64,000 bases of DNA from an uncultured Bacilli bacterium (GCA_934177995.1 CAKPPW010000002.1:18831-82830), one strand, 5' to 3'. Shown: positions 16,796-24,950, counted from the stretch's first letter. Numbers and translations are program-made. The notes: generated by a model not told the origin, from the sequence alone.

Positions 16796-17008
16796 ATAAT
16801 TATACTTTTACTTTTGATATTATGTGTATGTGGATGTGAAAATAACAATCAATATACAGATTTTAAACATTATGATTTAAGGAATTATGATATTACTAAT
16901 AAATATTCCTATGTAGATGATGATTATATATATTATAATGGAAGTACTAGTATTTCTAGTTCAATTGAAGTTGTCAAATGTTCTAGAAATAGTTATAAAT
17001 GTCAATAA
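16796..17008 (+). CDS. Small lipoprotein without a canonical start
   Basis: The frame holds a clear lipoprotein signal (ILLLLILCVCGC) followed by NNNQYTDFKHYDLRNYD. The first in-frame TTG (16814) lies inside the signal and would leave it too short. A TAA at 16784 limits the frame upstream, so the start must be ATA 16796 or ATT 16799, behind GGTGATTAAG. A -10 like TATAAT lies at about 16751. It may be a decayed gene. The mature part is only about 50 residues with two Cys near the end (VVKCSRNSYKCQ). Confidence 0.4.
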   Translation: MIILLLLILCVCGCENNNQYTDFKHYDLRNYDITNKYSYVDDDYIYYNGSTSISSSIEVVKCSRNSYKCQ

Positions 17009-17040
17009 TAAAATACCAAACTAAAACTATTATCATGATT

Positions 17041-17080
17041 AATAAAGAAAATGCTTGATATGCATTTTCTTTATTTTATT
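17041..17080. terminator. Rho-independent terminator
   Basis: A perfect 14-bp stem AATAAAGAAAATGC/GCATTTTCTTTATT with a 7-base loop, running into a T-rich tail. It separates the small lipoprotein from the hydrolase gene. Confidence 0.75.
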
Positions 17081-17091
17081 TATAGGCGAGG

Positions 17092-17850
17092 ATGGTGATT
17101 AAAATTAAACTTGTAACTAAAATATTTAAAAGAAATGATTGGTATGTAACTTCACCTTTTGGAAGTAGAAATCCAATTAAAACTAAAAAAGGTATAACCA
17201 CCAGCTTTCATAATGGATGCGATTATGGAACTAATGGAGAAAAGTGGGGACAATATGCTTTAGAAAATGGCAAAATTTTATCTTGTGGAATCGCTTCTGA
17301 TGGAGCTAAATATATATGGGTAAATTATCCAAGAATCAATAAAAAAATTTTGCACTACCATTTAGATAGTATTTGTGTAAAAACGGGGCAAGAAGTTCAT
17401 GAGGGATTATTACTTGGCTATACAGGTTCAACTGGTATGGCTACAGGAATTCATTTACATTTAGGAATGAAAAATAGTAATGGTGGAGACTATGAAGATC
17501 CACATAATTATGATTACCAGTTAAATAACATTAATCATTCTGAGACATCTAAAATGGATTTAATAAAAATTGCTTATGAAGTAATTGCAGGGAAATATGG
17601 TAATGGAAAGACTAGAATTGATAAACTTACTAATATGGGATATAATGCAAGTGATGTTCAAAAGATAGTAAATGAAATAAAAAATAAAGAGCTAAAACGG
17701 ACAAATTTTTACATAGTAAAAAAAGATGATACTCTAATAAAAATAGCTAAAAAATTTGGAACAACATGGGAAAAATTATATGAATTAAATAGAGACATTA
17801 TAGGTAATGATCCTGATTTAATTAAAATAGGTCAAATATTGAAATACTAG
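17092..17850 (+). CDS. M23 metallopeptidase with Cpl-7-like and LysM domains (endolysin-like)
   Basis: Predicted to cut peptide bridges of peptidoglycan. M23 zinc ligands are visible: H40 and D44 (FHNGCDYG) and HLH at 121-123. Residues about 155-195 resemble a Cpl-7/CW_7 wall-binding repeat (AYEVIAGKYGNGKTR, MGYNASDVQKIVNEI). Residues about 207-252 are a LysM domain (IVKKDDTLIKIAKKFGTTW). There is no signal peptide, as in phage endolysins that leave the cell through a holin; a holin gene follows. GGCGAGG abuts ATG 17092, so the true start may be ATT 17104, behind GGTGATT. Confidence 0.88.
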   Translation: MVIKIKLVTKIFKRNDWYVTSPFGSRNPIKTKKGITTSFHNGCDYGTNGEKWGQYALENGKILSCGIASDGAKYIWVNYPRINKKILHYHLDSICVKTGQEVHEGLLLGYTGSTGMATGIHLHLGMKNSNGGDYEDPHNYDYQLNNINHSETSKMDLIKIAYEVIAGKYGNGKTRIDKLTNMGYNASDVQKIVNEIKNKELKRTNFYIVKKDDTLIKIAKKFGTTWEKLYELNRDIIGNDPDLIKIGQILKY

Positions 17851-17882
17851 TAAAAAAAATTTATAATTACGGTAATTTATTC

Positions 17883-17930
17883 GGTGTTAATTAGTATATA
17901 ATTTTTTATATTGATTAACACCTTTTTTAT
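17883..17930. terminator. Rho-independent terminator after the hydrolase gene
   Basis: The 9-bp stem GGTGTTAAT/ATTAACACC closes on a T run. It resembles the structure at 15913, hinting at duplicated gene cassettes. Confidence 0.7.
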
Positions 17931-17983
17931 ATTTGTTAAAGAGTAGATGTTTTAAGTCAATTTTATAAAGAGAGGGGAAGAAA

Positions 17984-18418
17984 ATGAAACAAGTTCTTGA
18001 TAAAATAATTAGTTTTTTGTTATATTTTTTGCTTTTTCTATTTGGAAGTTTTGATTTTATGTTAAAAACTTTATTGTCTTTAATGTTTATAGATTATATA
18101 ACAGGTGTAAGTAGAGCATTTATTACAAAAAAGGTTAATAGCAGTATAGGAGGTAAAGGAATTATAAAAAAAGCAGTATACTTATGTGTTGTTGCAGTAG
18201 CAGTAATATTAGACAATTTATTGGAAGTAAACGGAGGTTTAAGAGCTTTAATTATATATTCATTTATTTTTAACGAAATGTTATCAATTTTAGAAAATAG
18301 TAGTGCTATGGGAATCAAAGTTCCTAATATTTTATATAAATCACTTGAAAAATTAAATAAAGATCAAAATGAAAATGATAAAGAAATAGTAAAAAGTGAA
18401 GAATCAAAGCATAAATAA
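17984..18418 (+). CDS. Phage-type holin, TcdE/Cph1 class
   Basis: 144 residues with three or four hydrophobic segments and the family core: FIDYITGVSRAFITKKVNSS, GGKGIIKKAVYL, the AVAVILDNLL helix, and GGLRALIIYSFIFNEMLSIL followed by ENSSAMGIKVP. This is the phage holin 4_1 / toxin secretion holin family that includes TcdE of Clostridioides difficile. Holins make membrane holes that let leaderless hydrolases or toxins out. It lies between a leaderless hydrolase and a leaderless wall-directed protein, with no other phage genes around. A good ribosome site (AGAGGGG) precedes the ATG. C-terminal tail is charged. Confidence 0.9.
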   Translation: MKQVLDKIISFLLYFLLFLFGSFDFMLKTLLSLMFIDYITGVSRAFITKKVNSSIGGKGIIKKAVYLCVVAVAVILDNLLEVNGGLRALIIYSFIFNEMLSILENSSAMGIKVPNILYKSLEKLNKDQNENDKEIVKSEESKHK

Positions 18419-18539
18419 TGTTGCTAATACTTTAGCAGTGTATAAAAAAGTCGAATTTTATTGTATAATATCTATGATAGCAAGGCAAAAATGCCAAGTA
18501 TTTATATTAAGAAATGTGATGGTGAAATAATAATAAAAA

Positions 18540-18612
18540 GAAACTAGTTAAGTAGTAAGAAGTAAAAAGTAGTATAATACACTTTCTATTCTTACTGTAG
18601 ATACTAGTTTAT
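18540..18612. promoter_or_regulatory. Long imperfect inverted repeat
   Basis: AAACTAGT (about 18541) pairs with ACTAGTTT (about 18603), and AGTAAGAA inside pairs with TTCTTACT. The fold covers a -10-like TATAATAC in its loop, so it may act as DNA cruciform/operator or as RNA leader. Confidence 0.4.
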
Positions 18613-18739
18613 ATATGCAAAAAAATTGTGTAGTATTTATTTTTTGCTTTATATGAATTGCTTTTATGGAGCGATTATTATGGAACTAGAAAAGTATTAT
18701 ACATATTTTTTAGTAAGAAAAGATAGTATATTAAATCAT

Positions 18740-18790
18740 AAAAAGACTATATTCTTTGCTCTAAAGGCTAATAAGAAATATAGTCTTTTT
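18740..18790 (+). terminator. Attenuator-like hairpin
   Basis: AAAAAGACTATATTCTT (18740-18756) pairs with AAGAAATATAGTCTTTTT (18773-18790) with one bulged base; it ends in five T residues. It lies upstream of the sigma-like gene and could end its transcript early. Confidence 0.6.
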
Positions 18791-18834
18791 CAATTTATAA
18801 AAATACTTTTTCTTAGGGCAAGAAGTCCTCCCGT

Positions 18835-18872
18835 TCCTATCAATTTAATAAAAAATTTAAATTGATAGGAGG
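18835..18872 (+). promoter_or_regulatory. Hairpin that hides the ribosome site of the sigma-like gene
   Basis: TCCTATCAATTTAA (18835-18848) and TTAAATTGATAGGA (18857-18870) form a perfect 14-bp stem with an 8-base A-rich loop. The ribosome site GGAGG (18868-18872) is partly in the stem, 8 bases before the ATG. A second anti-ribosome-site, TCCTCC, lies at 18826-18831. Translation should be off unless the stem is opened, for example by heat, a ligand, a protein or ribosome movement. Confidence 0.7.
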
Positions 18873-18880
18873 AAGAAATT

Positions 18881-19357
18881 ATGGGTAAGTTCCCAAAAAG
18901 AAGAAAAAGTAAGGATAATCCGTATACACTTGGATTTGATGAAATAAAAAAGACTTATACTATTTCATTTAAAGATGTGAATAACATTATTCAAGTGATT
19001 GAAATAAATGAATTGTTATATAAAGAGTTCAATAAGTTTGAATTAGAAGATTTATCTGAAATGAATGAATATGATAATCATATTGAGCACTCAGAACTTT
19101 ATGAAGAAACTTTATATAAAAGATCTTTTAATAAAGATATATCAATAGAAGACAATATTGAAACTAAATTAATGGTAGAACTATTAAACATTTTTATAGA
19201 AGAATTACCAACTATACAAAAAAATAGATTAAAAAAGTATTATATAGAACACAAAACATATGAAAAAATAGCAATAGAAGAAGGATGCACAAAAAGAGCA
19301 GTAAAATTTAGTATAGATATTGCAATTCAAAAATTATCAAAAAAATTTAAAAATTAG
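18881..19357 (+). CDS. Sigma-70-like factor (region 4)
   Basis: The last about 60 residues are a sigma region 4 helix-turn-helix (LPTIQKNRLKKYYIEHKTYE, KIAIEEGCTKRAVKFSIDIA). The front is a short acidic domain; region 2 is not obvious, so it may be a stand-alone activator or a diverged ECF/TcdR-like factor. It sits between a TcdE-type holin and a large leaderless wall-directed protein, as TcdR sits beside the toxin locus. Its ribosome site is locked in a 14-bp hairpin. Confidence 0.7.
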   Translation: MGKFPKRRKSKDNPYTLGFDEIKKTYTISFKDVNNIIQVIEINELLYKEFNKFELEDLSEMNEYDNHIEHSELYEETLYKRSFNKDISIEDNIETKLMVELLNIFIEELPTIQKNRLKKYYIEHKTYEKIAIEEGCTKRAVKFSIDIAIQKLSKKFKN

Positions 19358-19386
19358 ACTACACAAAACATATTTAAGTTAGGAAA

Positions 19387-19418
19387 CAAGTGAAAGGGAT
19401 ATAATACTCTTTCACTTG
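19387..19418. terminator. Hairpin after the sigma-like gene
   Basis: A 10-bp perfect stem CAAGTGAAAG/CTTTCACTTG with a 12-base loop containing TATAAT. It lacks a strong T run, so it may be regulatory rather than a terminator. Confidence 0.4.
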
Positions 19419-19478
19419 CTATCCAAAAATTTTATAAGCTAATTTTAAAAGATTTAGTGTTTAATAGTCAAAATCATA

Positions 19479-19664
19479 ATGAAAAAATTTACAGTAGAAA
19501 TAAATCAACTAAAATCACTTTCTTTTGAAGTAAATGCAAAAAACAAAAAAAGTGCAAGACAAATGATTACCGATTTTATCAATAAAGTAGATTTAAACAA
19601 TTTGAATTTAAATTGCTTAAAAAAAGAAAATGTTAAAGTGGTTGTAAATAGGTTAAGAAAATAA
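19479..19664 (+). CDS. Small hypothetical protein
   Basis: 61 residues, strongly basic, starting MKKFTVEINQLKSLSFEVNA. The front forms a strand pair, the middle a helix (KKSARQMITDFINKV), the end a strand (ENVKVVVNRLRK): a ferredoxin-like or small DNA-binding shape. No strong ribosome site is seen before the ATG. Lies between the sigma-like gene and the leaderless wall-directed gene. Confidence 0.4.
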   Translation: MKKFTVEINQLKSLSFEVNAKNKKSARQMITDFINKVDLNNLNLNCLKKENVKVVVNRLRK

Positions 19665-19682
19665 AAGAACGGAGATGAAAAA

Positions 19683-20018
19683 ATGGCATATGTAAAAAGA
19701 GTACCACCAATTAAGTTAATTCTTACAAAGAAAGAATATAACACTCTTATAGGTATTTTAACAAAAAATGTGGATGAAAATAATGATGCAACAGCTAGAG
19801 AATTATCAATTAATACTAAAGAAAAATTATTAAAATATAGTATACCACATGAATTAAATGAGAACGATGTAGAGATTGATGTAAGATTATATTTAAATGA
19901 GGCAGCAGATATTATAACTGAGTTATTATTATATAATGTAAAAAGAATTAACGAGATAAATTATTATGAAGTTTTGATAAAAGTTAGAGAATCATTTGTA
20001 AATCATACTGACGATTAA
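19683..20018 (+). CDS. Hypothetical protein, 111 aa
   Basis: Follows the previous gene by 18 bp with ribosome site ACGGAG. Helical, with a basic start (MAYVKRVPPIKLILTKKEYN) and acidic rest. No hydrophobic segment, so cytosolic. No family recognised. The position suggests a chaperone or regulator for the large protein encoded next, but this is a guess from order alone. Confidence 0.5.
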   Translation: MAYVKRVPPIKLILTKKEYNTLIGILTKNVDENNDATARELSINTKEKLLKYSIPHELNENDVEIDVRLYLNEAADIITELLLYNVKRINEINYYEVLIKVRESFVNHTDD

Positions 20019-20117
20019 ATTAGTATTAAATCTTTTAAAAATGTAATTAAAAATTTGGAAAGCTTAGATGTACTAAAAATTTGCATTAAAAATTTAATAT
20101 TTAAGGAGATGAAAAAA

Positions 20118-22541
20118 ATGGCAAATAATGAAGTAGTAGGAGATCCATATGTATTTTATACACAAAAATGGTTAAATGATACTTATGGAAATGACAGTAG
20201 ATTTAATACTGTTACAGAAAATGGTAAAACAGGATGGGCTACCATTTATGCTTTAACAAGAGCATTACAAATTGAATTAGGAATTCAATCAACAGCTGAT
20301 AATTTTGGAAATGGAACACAAAAAGCATTTAAAACTCAATATCCTAATGGTGTACAGCAACAATCATCAGATGATAAAACAAAGAAGAACATTTATGGAA
20401 TCATCCAAGGAGCACTATTATGCAAAGGATATGCAATAGGTGCTAACACACCTACCTGTAATTTTTACGGAGGAACAGGTGGCGCAATAAAGAAATTAAA
20501 AGCAGATGCAGGATTAACAGATACAAGTTCGACAGTAACATTGAATATAATGAAAGCATTATTATCAATGGATTATTTTTATTCTTATGATACATCAACA
20601 AGAACTCAAAATATTATTAGTATGCAAAGATATCTAAATAGAAATTATGAAGCATATATTGGAATTAGACCTTGTGATGGAGTATATTCTCGTAGAACAA
20701 GTCAAGCATTGATATATGCAATTCAGGCAGAAGAGTGTATGCCTACTTCAGTAGCTAATGGTAACTGTGGACCATCTACAAAGCGTTGTCTACCAACATT
20801 ATCAGTAACTGGATCATCATCAGGAACTAGTTATAAGGGACAAGCATATTCAACTGCTAGTTTAAATAAATTTAAAACTTTAGCAAATATAGCATTATAT
20901 TTTAATGGATTTGGTTCAGGAGAATTAACATCTAATTTAGACGAAAATACTATAACAAGTTTTCAAACTAAGTACTCTATTTTAGCGACTGGGAAAATAG
21001 ATTATACAACATGGTTATCTCTATTAATTAGCTGTGGAGATACAGATAGAAGTGCTAGTGCATGTGATTGTGCTACTATTTTAACACCAGCAAAAGCAAA
21101 AACTTTGTATGATAATGGTTATCTTCGAGTTGGAAGATACTTATCTGGATATATTGCAAGTGGAGCAAGTAAAGCATTAACAAAAAAAGAATTGCAAATT
21201 GCTGCTGACGCAGGATTATATATTTTCCCAATTCATCAATCAAGTGCTAACAAGGTTTCATATTTTACAACTGCAAATGCAGTAAAAGATGTAGACAGTG
21301 CTTTTGAACATGCAAATGCACTAGGTATGCCTAGTGATACTAGTATTTATTTTGCAGTCGATTGTGATCCTTTAGATACAGAAATAACCTCTAATATTAT
21401 TCCATATTTTACAACAATAAATAATATAATGAAAAGTAAGTATAATAATAAATACCCTGTTAGTATATATGGAACAAGAAATGTTTGTACGAGAGTTAGT
21501 AATAAAGGCTTAGCAAAATACAGTTTTGTTAGTGATATGTCAACAGGATTTAGTGGAAATTTAGGATTTCCTATTCCAGATAATTGGGCATTTGACCAAT
21601 TTGCAACCGTTACTGTTGGATCTGGAGATGGTAAGATTGAAATTGATAAAGATGCAATGTCTGGTAGGGATCTTGGATTAATAGGTGATTTATATTTAAA
21701 GGATTATGGGAAGGTATATTATAATTTAGTTGATATGTATAATTTAGCATTAGATTATACTAATAACAATGAAGAAAAAAGTAATTTATTAGTTTTACAA
21801 TATCTCAGAAAGGGACGCTATGGTGATACATCTATTTTTTGTGGTGATTCATTATCGGGAGATGCCTCAATTATTAAGTGGGAAATTGTAGCTGGTACTA
21901 TAGACAAAGGATATTGTAATTTAGTAGACAGCAAATTATATAATTTGAATTTTGATTTTGTGGATTCATCTGTAAATCCTACTACATCACATGATTTACC
22001 ACACTTGGCAGCTACTCTAAATTCGTTGCTATACCAAATTGGAAATGATGATTTAAGAGGTTTCGATGAATTAGTTGATTGTTACTCTGGATGGGCAGGA
22101 GATACAATTTCGTATGCAGATTCAATTCAAAAAGCCGTGAAAGATGGATTAACTACTGATTATGTTAAATGGGCGAAAGATAATATTTGTACCCCAAACG
22201 AAGCACATTTTAACCTTCAAGATTATATTGATGATATTGATGCATATAATTTATACCATATGATTAAATTTAAAGGGTATACTCTGCCAGAAGCGTTTTA
22301 CTTTTATTATGTTTTATCATCATTAGAAACTCATAAATATGAGTATGAGAAAAGAGCAAGCAGATTTTTAAATTATATGTCAACATCTCATTTCATTGAT
22401 CTTTGTGAGTTAATAAATTCTGATGAAACTCCTATAAAACAGTTAAAGAGAACATTAAGTAAAGCTGAACAAAAATATATTGATGCAGCAATAGATGCAT
22501 TTAAATCATTTATATTCAAGGAATATGTAGAAGGAAGATAA
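20118..22541 (+). CDS. Large leaderless wall-directed protein: PG-binding-like, DUF1906 glycoside-hydrolase-like and new C-terminal domain
   Basis: Start ATG 20118 behind AAGGAG; no signal peptide. Residues about 1-310 contain three peptidoglycan-binding-like repeats (FGNGTQKAFKTQYPNG; RPCDGVYSRRTSQALIYAI; LDENTITSFQTKYSILATGK). About 312-515 is the Rv2525c/DUF1906 glycoside-hydrolase-like barrel (CDCATILTPAKAKTLYDNGY, VGRYLSGY, AGLYIFPIHQS, IYFAVDCDP, YPVSIYGT). About 530-807 is a domain I do not know, with HDLPHLAATLN (near 624) and GWAGD (near 657). It probably acts on the wall of a neighbour or of its own cell. With no signal peptide and a holin 1.7 kb upstream, holin-dependent release is likely. 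A decayed relative lies at 16140. Confidence 0.82.
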   Translation: MANNEVVGDPYVFYTQKWLNDTYGNDSRFNTVTENGKTGWATIYALTRALQIELGIQSTADNFGNGTQKAFKTQYPNGVQQQSSDDKTKKNIYGIIQGALLCKGYAIGANTPTCNFYGGTGGAIKKLKADAGLTDTSSTVTLNIMKALLSMDYFYSYDTSTRTQNIISMQRYLNRNYEAYIGIRPCDGVYSRRTSQALIYAIQAEECMPTSVANGNCGPSTKRCLPTLSVTGSSSGTSYKGQAYSTASLNKFKTLANIALYFNGFGSGELTSNLDENTITSFQTKYSILATGKIDYTTWLSLLISCGDTDRSASACDCATILTPAKAKTLYDNGYLRVGRYLSGYIASGASKALTKKELQIAADAGLYIFPIHQSSANKVSYFTTANAVKDVDSAFEHANALGMPSDTSIYFAVDCDPLDTEITSNIIPYFTTINNIMKSKYNNKYPVSIYGTRNVCTRVSNKGLAKYSFVSDMSTGFSGNLGFPIPDNWAFDQFATVTVGSGDGKIEIDKDAMSGRDLGLIGDLYLKDYGKVYYNLVDMYNLALDYTNNNEEKSNLLVLQYLRKGRYGDTSIFCGDSLSGDASIIKWEIVAGTIDKGYCNLVDSKLYNLNFDFVDSSVNPTTSHDLPHLAATLNSLLYQIGNDDLRGFDELVDCYSGWAGDTISYADSIQKAVKDGLTTDYVKWAKDNICTPNEAHFNLQDYIDDIDAYNLYHMIKFKGYTLPEAFYFYYVLSSLETHKYEYEKRASRFLNYMSTSHFIDLCELINSDETPIKQLKRTLSKAEQKYIDAAIDAFKSFIFKEYVEGR

Positions 22542-22554
22542 AATATAACTAAGG

Positions 22555-22592
22555 ATAGTTAATTGATTAAATTAATCAATTAACTATTTTTT
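22555..22592. terminator. Rho-independent terminator
   Basis: ATAGTTAATTGATT/AATCAATTAACTAT, a perfect 14-bp stem with loop AAATT and six T residues. Confidence 0.85.
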
Positions 22593-22619
22593 ATGGTATA
22601 ATATTAGTGGTGAGCAATT

Positions 22620-23294
22620 ATGTTAAACTTTTCAAAAAAATATATTGCTGTTATTATATTGAGTATAATTATTTTTCTTACATTATATTTTTGTTGGATA
22701 TTTTTGTTAAAAAAAGAATACAACTATAAAAGTGGGGAAATTAGAATTTATCAATATAATGATAAAATAAAAGTATCTGATTTAGATTCTCTCTTTTTGG
22801 ATTCTTTAAATGTAAATAATAATTATTTGTCTTTTTATGATGATGCGATTATTCAAATAAATAAAAATGACCTTCGTAAGCGTGCCATTGGAGAAGTATC
22901 AGTATTTGCTAAATATGATTCTATAGAAAATTTAGTTCTATTTTTAAAGGAAAATGGAGTAGAAATTCAATCTAATCTAATATTAGAAAATCGAAGAATA
23001 ATTATATATAGCAATGGAAAAACAGTGTGTATTTTATTTTTTGAATCTGATAATAAAGTTAGATTAAATTTTAGGACAGAATTACCATATAAAATATCCA
23101 ATATGTACACAAGTGATGATGAATTTGAAAATTATTTTTTAAAAATAAATGCAAAAACTCACTTATCAATAAAAGAACAATTAAAATATAATTTTATAAA
23201 GATAGCCATTGTAATAGTTTGCTTTAATTTAATTTGTTTGGTATTTCTTACATTAAAAGAATTAATAATAATAAAAAAGTGTAAAAAAAAGTAA
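22620..23294 (+). CDS. Two-helix membrane protein of unknown function
   Basis: Transmembrane helices at about 10-31 and 193-216 enclose an outside domain of about 160 residues; both ends are basic and cytoplasmic. The outer domain is rich in strands (SGEIRIYQYNDKIKVSDLDS, ENRRIIIYSNGKTVCILFF). Ribosome site GTGGTGAG is close to the ATG. It follows the large leaderless gene after a terminator, so it has its own promoter (TATAAT-like at about 22599). An immunity role is possible but unproven. Confidence 0.5.
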   Translation: MLNFSKKYIAVIILSIIIFLTLYFCWIFLLKKEYNYKSGEIRIYQYNDKIKVSDLDSLFLDSLNVNNNYLSFYDDAIIQINKNDLRKRAIGEVSVFAKYDSIENLVLFLKENGVEIQSNLILENRRIIIYSNGKTVCILFFESDNKVRLNFRTELPYKISNMYTSDDEFENYFLKINAKTHLSIKEQLKYNFIKIAIVIVCFNLICLVFLTLKELIIIKKCKKK

Positions 23295-23514
23295 TAATTT
23301 GTCTATTTGCTATTTTCTTTTATCAGAATATATGATATTATGATGATGAGAAATATAGTGATGAATATGCAGTATCTTTCATCGTTGCAGCGAGTTATTG
23401 TTGTGATTGGAAGCTACTGCTTTTTTATATAATAATATTGTTGCATCTGAAGATTATTAAAGACTATTAATTGCTTATAGCATTGATAGAATATATTAAG
23501 AAGGAGGTGATGAT

Positions 23515-24015
23515 ATGAGAAAAAAGATTATAATGTTTGGTGTTTTTCTAGTTGGACTATTTTTTGCAGGAAATTTTAATGTTTATGCAAGAGAGTGCGA
23601 ATGGGGATTACAAGCTCCTCAAATACCACAAGGTTATGCAGAGAATAGAGGTCATATTGTAAGCTTAAAAACAACAGCAAGTGCCTGTAAAGGAGTCAAT
23701 ACTGCCGTTTATTTTTCCAACTTTGGAAGTTTACCAAATTGGTATACACCAAGTTCTGGAACAATTGTACATGGGTATTTGATGGAAGATGATCCTCCAG
23801 CATATGAACCAGATGAAAGAGTTAAATATTACATTGGTTTTTTTACTGGAAGGGTATTAACAGATTTTCAGCTTAATAAAACAATTACTCCTGGAAATAT
23901 TGATAGTGAAGGAGATCAAACTTGTGAATTATATATGAATTTCTCAATTTCTGGAACGACAGGTGGTACTCCTATTCCACAGGGATTATTCTATTATGGA
24001 ATTTGTATGAATTAA
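23515..24015 (+). CDS. Secreted Cys-containing protein, paralog B
   Basis: Signal peptide about 1-25 (to VYA) behind a perfect AAGGAGGTGAT. Mature part has Cys in RECEWGLQAP, SACKGVN, QTCELYM and YGICMN, matching paralog A (14832) in spacing and in motifs (LKTTAS, VYFSN, GYLMEDD, YYIGF, DSEGDQTCELYM). Paralogs A and B are about one third identical by eye. It is followed by a membrane-anchored protein, as is paralog A. Confidence 0.65.
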   Translation: MRKKIIMFGVFLVGLFFAGNFNVYARECEWGLQAPQIPQGYAENRGHIVSLKTTASACKGVNTAVYFSNFGSLPNWYTPSSGTIVHGYLMEDDPPAYEPDERVKYYIGFFTGRVLTDFQLNKTITPGNIDSEGDQTCELYMNFSISGTTGGTPIPQGLFYYGICMN

Positions 24016-24054
24016 TAATACAATATGTAATTTTATAAAAATGGAGGTGAAAGA

Positions 24055-24903
24055 ATGAAAAAAAGTGGAATTGTAGTAATTTGTATATGTATAGTTGTTT
24101 TACTAATAGGTATACTTACTGTTCATGCTCAATCAAATAATAAAAAACTTATAGTAGATAGTGAATTAGGATATACAGAACGCAGTGTTTTTGATGAACT
24201 AGAAGATGGATGGGTATATGGCTTTGAGATAATTTATGCAGATGAGGACCAAACTATTAATTATATCTTTGATGGTTATAATTTAAAACATAAGCCAGAA
24301 GGTACAGAATATTATATATCATATAAGAATATGGAAACAGGCGAAGAGATTGAAAGAATACCATCGAAGTATGCAACATTATCTACTTCAGAAAAATTCA
24401 GAGATGAAATAAAGGAAATTAACAATTTTTTCAATAACAAAAAATTTGTAAGAGAAATCACATTGAATGACTTAGATACATTAAATGTTACAAAAATAAG
24501 TAAAAGTTATTTAGTTGATTTATTTAACAGAACAATAAATTCGCAAATGAAAAGTAATCCAGGCGAGTATATTAAAGCACCATCTTTAGAATATAAAACG
24601 CAAAAGTCTTCTGATGTTAATAAACCTGGTGAATGGCAAGTTATGTATATTATTGACTATGGATATATAAATAATATTGAAATAGAATTTATTCCTGAAA
24701 ATAAAACAGAAGTTGCTTCATTTAATAGTTATTCGGTTCAAAGAAAGCAAGAAACAGCAGAATTGGAAAAATTAGAAAAAGAAATAATAGAAAAGCAAAG
24801 TACTTCTTCGAAAGATTTGATAGAATCTGATTCCGTTTTAACTAACAACTCTGATTTAGGTAGTTTATTAGATAACATATATAATGATATATTAAATAAA
24901 TAA
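24055..24903 (+). CDS. Membrane-anchored or secreted partner of paralog B
   Basis: Begins 39 bp after paralog B with AGGAGGTGA. A hydrophobic segment (about 5-26, ending VHAQS) may be a signal peptide or anchor. The outer part is about 255 residues, acidic, with a strand-rich front (DGWVYGFEIIYADEDQTINY) and a helical end (ETAELEKLEKEIIEK). No family recognised. Gene order repeats that of paralog A plus membrane protein, though the two partners do not look alike. Confidence 0.55.
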   Translation: MKKSGIVVICICIVVLLIGILTVHAQSNNKKLIVDSELGYTERSVFDELEDGWVYGFEIIYADEDQTINYIFDGYNLKHKPEGTEYYISYKNMETGEEIERIPSKYATLSTSEKFRDEIKEINNFFNNKKFVREITLNDLDTLNVTKISKSYLVDLFNRTINSQMKSNPGEYIKAPSLEYKTQKSSDVNKPGEWQVMYIIDYGYINNIEIEFIPENKTEVASFNSYSVQRKQETAELEKLEKEIIEKQSTSSKDLIESDSVLTNNSDLGSLLDNIYNDILNK

Positions 24904-24907
24904 TTTT

Positions 24908-24950
24908 AAATTGCAAGATTATCATTTGTAATCAATCTTGCAATTTTTTT
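24908..24950. terminator. Rho-independent terminator
   Basis: A 13-bp stem AAATTGCAAGATT/AATCTTGCAATTT followed by a T run. Confidence 0.85.

Larger units (their letters stand above)
18419..18880. other. Long structured leader region before the sigma-like gene
   Basis: No convincing gene, but three inverted repeats in a row: 18540-18612, 18740-18790 and 18835-18870 (listed apart). A -10-like TATAAT lies near 18573. A possible 61-residue frame starts at ATG 18680 behind ATGGAGCG, but it runs through two of the hairpins and looks unlike a protein, so I do not call it. Confidence 0.55.

Noticed and set aside
18626..18865. A 79-residue frame before the sigma-like gene
   Set aside because: It runs through a terminator-like hairpin and the ribosome-site hairpin, its amino acid make-up is not protein-like, and the structure explains the sequence better.
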